Assembly (NCBI GenBank): GCA_030696305.1
Contig: JAUYSP010000003.1
Coordinates: 1-64,000, forward strand
Reading direction: 5' to 3'
Source: Legionellaceae bacterium
GTDB taxonomy: Bacteria; Pseudomonadota; Gammaproteobacteria; Legionellales; Legionellaceae
Length of the DNA: 64,000 nt
The translations under genes and the position numbers were made by a program. Below, piece by piece: positions 56,570 through 64,000 of this stretch; positions within the stretch are counted from its first letter, which is position 1, and every line of letters begins with the position of its first letter. The notes under the pieces were generated by a model, which was not told the DNA's origin, searched no databases, and saw only the letters and a program-made list of their open reading frames with translations.

Positions 56570-57505
56570 ATGGAATTTTTAACGCAATATGGTTTATTTT
56601 TATCTAAGTCGCTTACAATTGTTTTTGCGATCCTTTTTGTAGTTGGTGGCATACTTTCGATGAGTCGAAAACCGAAGCCTAAATTGACAATTGAATCGCT
56701 CAACAAACAACATACTGAAATAAAAGAAAGAATGGAAAAAGAGGTTTTAGGTAAAAAATCAAAAAGGAAGAAAAAGGATAAAGCTACTAAACCATCACTA
56801 TACGTAATCGATTTTAGCGGCGACATAAAAGCAACTCAGGTTGAGCAGCTACGCGAAGAAATAACTGCTGTGCTTTCTGTGGTGACGCATCATGACGAGG
56901 TTGTTGTCCGAGTGGAAAGTCCTGGTGGCGTTGTGAATGGTTATGGGCTAGCCGCATCGCAATTACAACGTATTCGCGACAGGCAAATACCTTTAACTGT
57001 TTGCATTGATAAAATTGCTGCTAGTGGTGGGTATTTGATGGCATGCGTTGCTAATCAAATTATTGCCGCTCCATTTGCAATTCTAGGCTCAATCGGTGTG
57101 ATTGCTCAAATGCCTAACTTTCATCGTTGGTTGAAAAAGAATGACATCGATGTGGAACTCTTAACTGCAGGCGAATACAAACGCACCCTAACTGTTTTTG
57201 GAAAAAATACAGATAAGGGTCGGCAAAAATTTCAAGAAGACTTGGAAGATATTCATCACGTATTTAGAAATTATATTCTGATGAATCGGCAAGCTGTGAA
57301 TATTGATGAGGTCGCAACAGGAGAGCATTGGTTAGCTAATGATGCTTTGAAATTAAACCTAGTCGATAAATTACAAACGAGTGATGAATACATTTGTGAA
57401 AAAATGCTATCTATGAATGCCTATCAAATTACTGTCGCCACTAAACAAAATGCAATTTCAAAGCTCCTCAAACCAGCGATGAAATTACTTCATCCCTGGG
57501 CATAA
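56570..57505 (+). CDS. sohB: SohB-type S49 peptidase
   Basis: A 311-residue inner-membrane protease of the signal-peptide-peptidase family. One membrane helix (about 13-30), a basic linker (KKSKRKKKDK), then the S49 domain with nucleophile S152 in KIAASGGYLMA and general base K204 in AGEYKRTLT. VESPGGVVNGYGLA and GSIGVIAQMPN are typical. It likely degrades periplasmic or membrane peptides. Confidence 0.94.
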   Translation: MEFLTQYGLFLSKSLTIVFAILFVVGGILSMSRKPKPKLTIESLNKQHTEIKERMEKEVLGKKSKRKKKDKATKPSLYVIDFSGDIKATQVEQLREEITAVLSVVTHHDEVVVRVESPGGVVNGYGLAASQLQRIRDRQIPLTVCIDKIAASGGYLMACVANQIIAAPFAILGSIGVIAQMPNFHRWLKKNDIDVELLTAGEYKRTLTVFGKNTDKGRQKFQEDLEDIHHVFRNYILMNRQAVNIDEVATGEHWLANDALKLNLVDKLQTSDEYICEKMLSMNAYQITVATKQNAISKLLKPAMKLLHPWA

Positions 57506-57525
57506 TCCGTTATATTAATAATGAA

Positions 57526-57555
57526 TTGAGTGTTCACAATGAACTGGACACTCAA
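57526..57555 (+). terminator. Hairpin after sohB
   Basis: TTGAGTGT (57526-57533) and ACACTCAA (57548-57555) form a perfect 8-bp stem, with TTC/GAA extending it inside, starting 20 bp after the sohB stop. A T-run is absent. The rest of the 187-bp spacer shows nothing else. Confidence 0.4.
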
Positions 57556-57692
57556 TCTGTAAAGCGCTTCTCTTCCTCATATTCATGCTGCAGCTCATAA
57601 AAATTACGCAAATTTCAAAATTCCTTGCTACGCTTTAAATAACATATCAAACATATTGCGTTATTTTTAAAGCAAATTGATGAGGAAAAAAA

Positions 57693-58637
57693 ATGAAAAC
57701 AAACATACCTTGTCTTATCCTACTATCTTGTTTAATGAGCGATGCTAGTTTTGCAGAAGAACACGAAATCGCGATTACTATTGATGATCTTCCTTTTGTA
57801 GGCACCAATGGTAATGATGAAGGTAATTTAAAAAGAACCCGCGAACGTTTTATGAAAATTCTAGATAGTCTTGTAGTAAATCAAGTTCCAGCTACTGGGT
57901 TTATCATTGCAGGCTCAATCGCCAAAGGACAATGGGAGTTATTAGAAGCATTTCGCAAAGAAGGATTTGGCTTAGGAAATCATACCTATTCTCATGCGAA
58001 TCTAAACCGATTAAGTACAGAAAAATACATTGATGAAATTGCTCATGCGGACAAGGTATTAGAACCCGTCATGACACAACCTAAATACTTTCGCTACCCT
58101 TATCTTGCAGAGGGCAAAGGTGAAACCAAACAAGCAGTTCACGATTATTTAGCCGCGAATCAATACATTATCGCTCCGGTAACTATTGATAGTAAAGACT
58201 ATCAATTCAATGAACGTTTATTAAATATTAATTGGCGAGTACGCAAAGAGCATGTAAATCGAATTAAACAACAATATTTAGCCTATATCTGGCACGAAAC
58301 ATTAAAAGCTGAAAAACATGCAAAAAATAGTAATGCAAAACAAGTGTTATTAATCCATGCTAATTTATTAAATAGTTATTGTCTGGATGACGTAATTAAA
58401 ATGTATAAAGCGCATGGTTATCGATTCATAAGCTTAAGTGATGCATTAACCAATACAGCCCCATCAGCAGCGCCTACAGCGGTTAACTCCGAGGTTAAAA
58501 ACGCACCCGATCCAGAAGGAATTGTTACAAATAAAGATCCAGCGATTAACGAGCAATCTTATTTAGACAATAAACTACATGTAAGCCAAAATTATTCTAA
58601 CGCAGGATGGCTATCCGATTGGGAAAAAGGTTGGTAG
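57693..58637 (+). CDS. Secreted polysaccharide deacetylase (NodB domain)
   Basis: A 314-residue protein with a signal peptide ([21 protein letters not shown]). NodB motifs follow: ITIDDLPF (catalytic Asp pair), [13 protein letters not shown] (metal-binding H...H), and FRYPYLAEG. It should remove acetyl groups from a sugar polymer in the envelope, such as peptidoglycan, though the substrate is not readable. The C-terminal 60 residues are low-complexity (alanine/proline/asparagine). GAGG lies upstream of the ATG. Confidence 0.9.
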   Translation: MKTNIPCLILLSCLMSDASFAEEHEIAITIDDLPFVGTNGNDEGNLKRTRERFMKILDSLVVNQVPATGFIIAGSIAKGQWELLEAFRKEGFGLGNHTYSHANLNRLSTEKYIDEIAHADKVLEPVMTQPKYFRYPYLAEGKGETKQAVHDYLAANQYIIAPVTIDSKDYQFNERLLNINWRVRKEHVNRIKQQYLAYIWHETLKAEKHAKNSNAKQVLLIHANLLNSYCLDDVIKMYKAHGYRFISLSDALTNTAPSAAPTAVNSEVKNAPDPEGIVTNKDPAINEQSYLDNKLHVSQNYSNAGWLSDWEKGW

Positions 58638-58666
58638 ACTACCAATTTTTATCCACGAGTAAAATA

Positions 58667-58933
58667 ATGAACGAACATATTTTCTGCGTAAAACTGCAAC
58701 AAGACGCTCTGCGTATGGATGCCCCTCCCTTTCCCGGTAAATTGGGTGAAAAAATTTTTGAAAATGTATCAAAAGAAGCGTGGGCAATGTGGCTAAGTCA
58801 TCAAACCATTCTCATCAATGAATATCGTCTCAGTTTAATTGATCCCAAAGCCCGTGAGTTTTTATTAACCGAAATGGAAAATTATTTCTTTGGTTCAGGC
58901 TCAGAAAAGCCATCAGGCTTTATATCTAAGTAA
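58667..58933 (+). CDS. yggX: Fe(2+)-trafficking protein YggX
   Basis: An 88-residue protein with the YggX signature: [48 protein letters not shown] and a C-terminal MENYFFG. It holds a conserved cysteine at position 6. It helps protect iron-sulfur clusters from oxidative damage. The ATG at 58667 is the family start; a longer frame begins in the deacetylase gene. Confidence 0.93.
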   Translation: MNEHIFCVKLQQDALRMDAPPFPGKLGEKIFENVSKEAWAMWLSHQTILINEYRLSLIDPKAREFLLTEMENYFFGSGSEKPSGFISK

Positions 58934-58960
58934 AAATTATAAAAAAACAGCAATAAGATC

Positions 58961-58989
58961 TTGACTCAAAACCGTTCTCAGAGTCTAAT
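58961..58989 (+). promoter_or_regulatory. Sigma-70-type promoter of tRNA-Phe
   Basis: TTGACT (58961-58966) and TCTAAT (58984-58989) are spaced by 17 bp, ending 10 bp before the mature tRNA 5' end, a very good match to a strong housekeeping promoter position. Confidence 0.7.
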
Positions 58990-58999
58990 AGCACCCAGT

Positions 59000-59075
<76 letters not shown>

Positions 59076-59258
59076 TTTAAATCGGCTCTTTCCCATTTGC
59101 GGGGGCACTTATCAAGCGCATAATACTCTAACCCTAATTCTATAATTTTCAAAGTTTCTAAAGCCATAAGCTCTTCGTTGAATCAACTTCTATCCATTAA
59201 ATCGCGCTCTTAATTTTTACAGTCTATACTAATAAGAAAGTAAATTCAGGTTAGTGCA

Positions 59259-60662
59259 ATGAAAACCCTAACAGAACGATGTACCGAGCTTTGTAAAAAC
59301 AAACATGGAGATACACTCCGCTACAATGGCGATCCTGATATTTCCAATATAGCAGAAAAATTAGCTAGACTTCTTCTTGATGCTAACGCCGTCAATACAA
59401 AATGGCGTGTTGAAAGTTACTCAGGCTCTGATGAAGGAAATGAAGGTATCGTTAATTTTTTGCAATACATGGATAATGATCTTCGAGGACAATTATTAGC
59501 AAAAGGATTGGATTTAAATCAGGAGTTATCTGACAGTGGTGTAGTCCCATTTACATGGTTTATAGGAAACGCTCAAAATGCTTTAGTTGATCAATTACTA
59601 ACTTCTGCCGAACAAAACCAAACTCTAGATCAACGATTGATTTGGATAAACAAAATTGACTCTATGAAAAGGGATGGAAATTTAACCGTTGTTGGCCAAA
59701 CTCCTTTGCAACTCGCTATTGCAAAAGGCTATAAAGACAAAAGTAATGATGGGAAGAATGATCTTGATGTTAGCGACCTTCAAATAGCAGAAAAATTGCT
59801 ACGTTTGGGTGCTAATCAGCAGATTAATTATCAAGAACCAACCAGAGGTAATACAGCATTACATATTGCCTATGCCAAGCGAGATTACGAGGCTATACAA
59901 TTACTCGAAAAACATGGGGCATGTCCCTATATTCGTAATAAATATGGCCAGTCACCCGCTGACATGCTACAACTCTCTTTTAGCCAGGTTGAAAAATTAA
60001 TGGTATTTCATACCTCTCCTGATGGTCATATTAATACTTTTCGTTTAAACCAGGAAGAATTCAATGATCCCAATAATCTGCAAAAAATTAATAATGCCAT
60101 TAAATTAGAACGTCAATATATTGAAGTAAATGGGAAAGAATTAAAAATTCCAGAAAATACATTTAGTTTTGGCCCAATACAGAGCGCTGCAATTCAAAAT
60201 AGTGTACTTAATCCCAAAGAACTCGGTATTGCAATCGAAAATGAGAAACAAGTATTACTGAATGCTATTCAAGCATTGCATAATTATGGGGAAATATTAA
60301 AACAAAAAGGACAGTCAAAAGGTCAAGTTGCAATAGAATTATCTATCCAATTAAAAAAATTAACTACCGAATTTTATGCTATAAATGATTGGAATGACTT
60401 CCCAACATTTAAAATGACCTTTATGACCCGGTTAAACAGTAAAAATAAAGAAATGGAAACTTATCGTATAGCATGGCCTACAATTATAAAAAATGTGGCT
60501 ATTGCATTAACTGGGTTAGGATTACTCTTAATTTCTGCCAAATTAATTTATTCAAAAATCAATGAAGGACGCGCACTGTTTCTTTTTCAAAATCCTAAAA
60601 CAACAAGTGAAGAAAAAATAGACTCAATTAAACAGTCGATTGATAAGATAAAACCGCATTAA
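59259..60662 (+). CDS. Ankyrin-repeat protein with C-terminal membrane helix
   Basis: A 467-residue protein. Ankyrin repeats are visible in the middle: GQTPLQLAIAKGY, then (about 196-240) GNTALHIAYAKRDYEAIQLLEKHGA and GQSPADML. A hydrophobic helix (about 410-430, NVAIALTGLGLLLISAKLIY) lies near the end. Ankyrin proteins with a membrane segment are typical of Dot/Icm effectors, but no secretion signal can be proved. CTTAATTTT at 59209-59217, resembling a PmrA box, lies upstream of a TATACT hexamer (59225-59230). It follows tRNA-Phe. Confidence 0.8.
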   Translation: MKTLTERCTELCKNKHGDTLRYNGDPDISNIAEKLARLLLDANAVNTKWRVESYSGSDEGNEGIVNFLQYMDNDLRGQLLAKGLDLNQELSDSGVVPFTWFIGNAQNALVDQLLTSAEQNQTLDQRLIWINKIDSMKRDGNLTVVGQTPLQLAIAKGYKDKSNDGKNDLDVSDLQIAEKLLRLGANQQINYQEPTRGNTALHIAYAKRDYEAIQLLEKHGACPYIRNKYGQSPADMLQLSFSQVEKLMVFHTSPDGHINTFRLNQEEFNDPNNLQKINNAIKLERQYIEVNGKELKIPENTFSFGPIQSAAIQNSVLNPKELGIAIENEKQVLLNAIQALHNYGEILKQKGQSKGQVAIELSIQLKKLTTEFYAINDWNDFPTFKMTFMTRLNSKNKEMETYRIAWPTIIKNVAIALTGLGLLLISAKLIYSKINEGRALFLFQNPKTTSEEKIDSIKQSIDKIKPH

Positions 60663-60694
60663 TTATCTACTCAGTATCTCCCCAGCACGTCATA

Positions 60695-62080
60695 CTATTT
60701 GCGTGGAAAAGTGCTTTTTGTATGTAGGCTATCTGATGCAGACTGTTGAGACCCTGGTGAGAAAAAACTGGCAAAAAAGCTAAGCGGATTATACCAATTT
60801 CCCTCTGGCAAGTTTAATCGTGCCATTTTAGTTAATAATCTATTTCTATAATCTCCCATATGGGCTTCTAATGAAATAAGCTTTGCAGCAAAAGTATCTT
60901 CATCAGTATCCTCTGGGATTACATTCATCTCTTCCAACGCATCTTTTGCTACTTCAAGGGCTGCATTATCATTTGAACTTCTTGCTTGATAAGCTCGGAA
61001 CCATAAACTCTCCACTTTTTCCTTTTCGGTGAGTTTATTGAAAATCTCATAATTCACTAACAATGGAGGTAAGAGATTATCAGCAATTAGTTGCAATCCT
61101 GGATGACAAAAAGGTTGATTTAATAAAGCCATAGCTTCACGCGGGCGGCCTAGTGCTGCACACTTCTCTGCATTCAATAATCGATATACATTGTGTAAAA
61201 TATCGTTCTTATTTATATTTTCAGCGATATTAGGAGTTTGTGTTTGCATTTTTGCCATACGTGCATCAAAAACGGCGACCATAATATTTGTATTGTCTGG
61301 AAAGGGATTAGGTAGCTCGGGGAAAAAATGATGTATATCATGCTTAGTAAAATCCCGCCCTTTTAGCAAATGTAATGGAAAAGATATTAAATTATTACGC
61401 TCTTTTATTTCCATAGCCCTTTGTCTAAGTTTAGGATATCGGCTAAAAGATTCTGTAATGGTGTTGGGAGTATTGAAATTTGAGTATAAGATAAACGGAT
61501 TATTTTCCATGCTATTGACAAGAGTTGCTAAAACATTATATTCACCATTCCAAATAGCTGGAAAATCTAGGCGTAGATATCTATGCATATGAGTAATTAA
61601 TTTTATCATCGCCCCTGCTCTTTCGGTCATTTCACGATCGGATTGTTGGTTATCGAGTCCATCGAGGTTGTTATTACCCATTAAATACAGTTCATTTATA
61701 TGTGTGTTTCTGAGCATTGCCTCTGTAACCGCGACAATTCCCGCCGTGGCAATGTTGTTGCCGCGAAGATCGATCATTTCCAAACTATGATTGTCAGATA
61801 AGATAGCTGCTAATTGTTCAGCACCTAAAGTACCAATACCGCTATGCGTCACTATAAGTTGCTTTAAGACTCGGTTATGTCTAATTGCTTCTAGTATTTG
61901 TAACCATTCATCTTCACCAATCGAATTTCTGTTATTCAAAATAATTGGGGCATTCACTGTCGCTGATGTCCCGTTTAATTTATAAATATTTTCTAACGAT
62001 AAATTTAGAGTTGTTAACGTGGGATCATTATTTCGAAGACGCTCTACCAAGCGGGCTACAACAGCGTTATTTAATGTCAT
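60695..62080 (-). CDS. Leucine-rich-repeat protein (RNase-inhibitor-like repeats)
   Basis: A 461-residue protein. The N-terminal 150 residues contain LRRs, for example LKQLIVTHSGIGTLGAEQLAAIL and LEMIDLRGNNIATAGIVAVTEAM, the 28-residue type with alternating helices found in eukaryotic RNase inhibitor. The remaining 300 residues are helical and unrecognised. No signal peptide or membrane segment. It is convergent with the ankyrin gene; both are candidate host-interacting proteins by type only. Confidence 0.8.
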   Translation of the reverse strand: MTLNNAVVARLVERLRNNDPTLTTLNLSLENIYKLNGTSATVNAPIILNNRNSIGEDEWLQILEAIRHNRVLKQLIVTHSGIGTLGAEQLAAILSDNHSLEMIDLRGNNIATAGIVAVTEAMLRNTHINELYLMGNNNLDGLDNQQSDREMTERAGAMIKLITHMHRYLRLDFPAIWNGEYNVLATLVNSMENNPFILYSNFNTPNTITESFSRYPKLRQRAMEIKERNNLISFPLHLLKGRDFTKHDIHHFFPELPNPFPDNTNIMVAVFDARMAKMQTQTPNIAENINKNDILHNVYRLLNAEKCAALGRPREAMALLNQPFCHPGLQLIADNLLPPLLVNYEIFNKLTEKEKVESLWFRAYQARSSNDNAALEVAKDALEEMNVIPEDTDEDTFAAKLISLEAHMGDYRNRLLTKMARLNLPEGNWYNPLSFFASFFSPGSQQSASDSLHTKSTFPRK

Positions 62081-62209
62081 AAAAACTCACAGTGTTATAT
62101 ATTTATGCTTTTATTGTAGCTTACTCACAGTATACTTTCCAGGATGGTCCGTTTTAGATCTGACCACCATTTTCTAGAAATATTTAATGGATTTGGAACT
62201 AATCTCATT

Positions 62210-64000
62210 TCATTCGCGACTTGTTTTCATGTTAAATGTAGTTATCAGCGAGAGAAAATCCTCTGTAGACATGGGTTTATAATAATAATATCCCTGGACG
62301 ATATCACACCCCTCTTGTTTAAGAAATTGAATCTCCGCGTCTGTTTCAACACCTTCAGCAACAACTGACTTTTTTAAAGAATGTAGCATGCCAATCATTG
62401 ATTTGACGATTTCAAAATTTACTTGATTGTCAGGTAATCCATGAATAAATGCCGTATCTATTTTTACTTTATCAACCGGTATGCGATAAAGATAGCTAAA
62501 AGAAGAAAAACCTGTACCAAAATCATCAAGAACAATTTTGAATCCGAGCTGGTGAAGTGCTGCTAAAACAGCAATATTATGATGGGCCCCATTCATAATC
62601 ATGCTTTCCGTAATTTCTAACTCGATATCTTTAGACTTTACCCCAAACTCATTCAGAAGCGATTCCAGATATTCTGCTAATAGGTACTTCTCATTAAATT
62701 GTTGAGTAGAAATGTTGATAGAGATAGGAGGACCTTGCCAGTCTGCTTTAATTTGTTGAAAAACCATACGCATAATGTGTTCATTCAAGGCAATAATTAA
62801 CCCTGACTCTTCCGCGCAATGAATAAAATCTTTAGGAAAAATCAATCCCTTGACGGGATGTTGCCATCGGACTAACGCTTCAGCACCACATATTTTTCCA
62901 GTTTTTAAATCTATCTGAGGTTGATAATTGATTAAAAACTGTTTTTTAATGATTGCTTGGTGTAAATCATCGTACATCGTCAATTTATCCAAAGCGATGG
63001 CAGGTAATTCTTTAGTAAAAAATACACTCTTATCGCCACCTTGTTCTTTTGCATGAATCATAGCCAAATTAGCGTTGGTTATTAATGTGCTGCTATCAGT
63101 CCCATCCTCTGGATATAGAGCAATACCTATTGTTACTGTTAAAAAGAATTCTCGATTATCAATACTGATTGACTCTTTGATTGCTCGTTCAATTTGATGA
63201 GCATAACCAAGAATATCTCCAATATGTTTTATTTCATAGTAATATAAAATAAATTTGTCTGCTCCTAATCGTGCTATTTTGTATTTTTCATGAAAAGTTA
63301 ACTGTTTCAGTCTTTCAGCTATTTTCTTTAATATTAAGTCGCCTGTATCATGACCTAAAGCCTCATTGACCAGTTTAAATTTATCTATATCCGCGATGAT
63401 AATCGCTATAGGTTCTGATTTTTTAGTGGATATCAAATCATTAAGCTCCTCCTCAATGGTTGACCGGTTCAGAAGCCCTGTCAAAAAATCACATCGAGAA
63501 ATAGCATTAATCTCTTCATTAGTATGAGTTCGCTGAATAAACTCTCCTAGTAATTTGCCAGTCGTGTTCATCAGTCCGATTAACGCTTCATCGCGCTCAT
63601 GAATCTGATAGCTAAAAAATTCAATAATACCAAAAACTTTTCCCTGGAAAATAATAGGTGTTCCAAAAGCGCAATTTAAATCTGTTTTTTCTACATCTAC
63701 GGAGGGTGAGGATTCTCTTTTGTTGTTTGCATAATCAGATAGCCAGATGGTATCTTTTTCTTTCCAGATTCTTCCCGGAAAACCTTGATTAAATTGTAAA
63801 GAATGGTTGCGACTTTCTTTTTCATAATTAATCATTTTTAACGTTTCTTTATGCCATATATTCACACAACGCAATATATTATCCCCTTCATCAACCAGCC
63901 ATATTTCACCTAAATCCCAATCAAATACCTCACATAATATTTTTAGAATTTTTGGCGCCAACTCACTCAATGCTTTATCATGCTCCATAAGACGCAAAAT
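62210..64000 (-). CDS. GAF-GGDEF-EAL cyclic-di-GMP protein (5' end beyond window)
   Basis: At least 596 residues; the frame stays open to the window edge, so the N-terminus is probably missing. A GAF domain (about 10-155) is followed by a GGDEF domain (about 165-330) in which the signature reads RLGADKF instead of GGDEF, predicting no cyclase activity. The EAL domain (about 345-590) keeps GAEALVRW, SINIST, ELEITES, DDFGTGFSS, KIDTAF, VAEGVET and QGYYYYKP, so phosphodiesterase activity is expected. GAF may bind a small ligand. Confidence 0.9.
   Translation of the reverse strand: MLRLMEHDKALSELAPKILKILCEVFDWDLGEIWLVDEGDNILRCVNIWHKETLKMINYEKESRNHSLQFNQGFPGRIWKEKDTIWLSDYANNKRESSPSVDVEKTDLNCAFGTPIIFQGKVFGIIEFFSYQIHERDEALIGLMNTTGKLLGEFIQRTHTNEEINAISRCDFLTGLLNRSTIEEELNDLISTKKSEPIAIIIADIDKFKLVNEALGHDTGDLILKKIAERLKQLTFHEKYKIARLGADKFILYYYEIKHIGDILGYAHQIERAIKESISIDNREFFLTVTIGIALYPEDGTDSSTLITNANLAMIHAKEQGGDKSVFFTKELPAIALDKLTMYDDLHQAIIKKQFLINYQPQIDLKTGKICGAEALVRWQHPVKGLIFPKDFIHCAEESGLIIALNEHIMRMVFQQIKADWQGPPISINISTQQFNEKYLLAEYLESLLNEFGVKSKDIELEITESMIMNGAHHNIAVLAALHQLGFKIVLDDFGTGFSSFSYLYRIPVDKVKIDTAFIHGLPDNQVNFEIVKSMIGMLHSLKKSVVAEGVETDAEIQFLKQEGCDIVQGYYYYKPMSTEDFLSLITTFNMKTSRE

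Overview
The window is AT-rich chromosomal DNA from a gammaproteobacterium. It most likely belongs to the order Legionellales (Legionella/Coxiella/Aquicella-like). The strongest evidence is a recognisable Dot/Icm (type IVB secretion) block, icmT-icmS-FIR-icmQ, at 35.3-37.0 kb. Housekeeping neighbourhoods typical of gammaproteobacteria agree with this (yqgE-ruvX-pyrB, comM-ubiK, mfd, yggX), as do several eukaryote-like proteins (OTU, ankyrin, leucine-rich repeats). I cannot name the genus from sequence alone.

Layout. 0-8.2 kb: a palindromic mobile repeat cut by the window edge, a three-gene RND efflux operon (pump, adaptor, outer-membrane lipoprotein), an unknown membrane protein and an outer-membrane beta-barrel. 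8.3-14.8 kb: a compact, mostly translationally coupled operon for cofactor F420: F420-dependent NADP reductase, cofE, cofD, cofC and a fused cofG-cofH (fbiC), followed by a coupled FUSC-like membrane protein and a terminator. F420 is unusual in this kind of host-associated gammaproteobacterium. 14.8-21.9 kb: cytochrome oxidase maturation genes (DUF2909, SURF1, a Sco-like protein, heme A and heme O synthases, SCO1), then rimK, an MsrB-MsrA fusion and a beta-carbonic anhydrase. 22-27.2 kb: a small HTH protein, ferrochelatase and histidine utilisation genes hutI-hutH / hutG, with hutU not seen. 27.3-35 kb: cold shock protein, MscK-like channel, HIT protein, yqgE, ruvX, pyrB, comM, ubiK and 5-formyl-THF cyclo-ligase.

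35-46 kb: the Dot/Icm block, a second copy of the mobile repeat, a ParD-like/RelE-like toxin-antitoxin pair, and then two very large unknown genes 3 nt apart. The second encodes a 2035-residue protein with an OTU-type cysteine protease domain and four AAA-type modules, arranged as an internal tandem duplication with a degenerate first half. 46-58.9 kb: large-subunit catalase, CvfB-like S1 protein, single receiver protein, a spacer with DnaA-box-like sites, mfd, a PEP-carboxylase-like protein with altered active-site motifs, sohB, a polysaccharide deacetylase and yggX. 59-64 kb: tRNA-Phe, an ankyrin protein, an LRR protein and a GAF/GGDEF/EAL protein that runs off the window.

The two places most worth attention are the F420 operon, including its coupled membrane protein, and the OTU-AAA giant with its partner gene beside the secretion genes. 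The giant looks like a candidate secreted or host-directed ubiquitin-processing machine, but that role is inference only.
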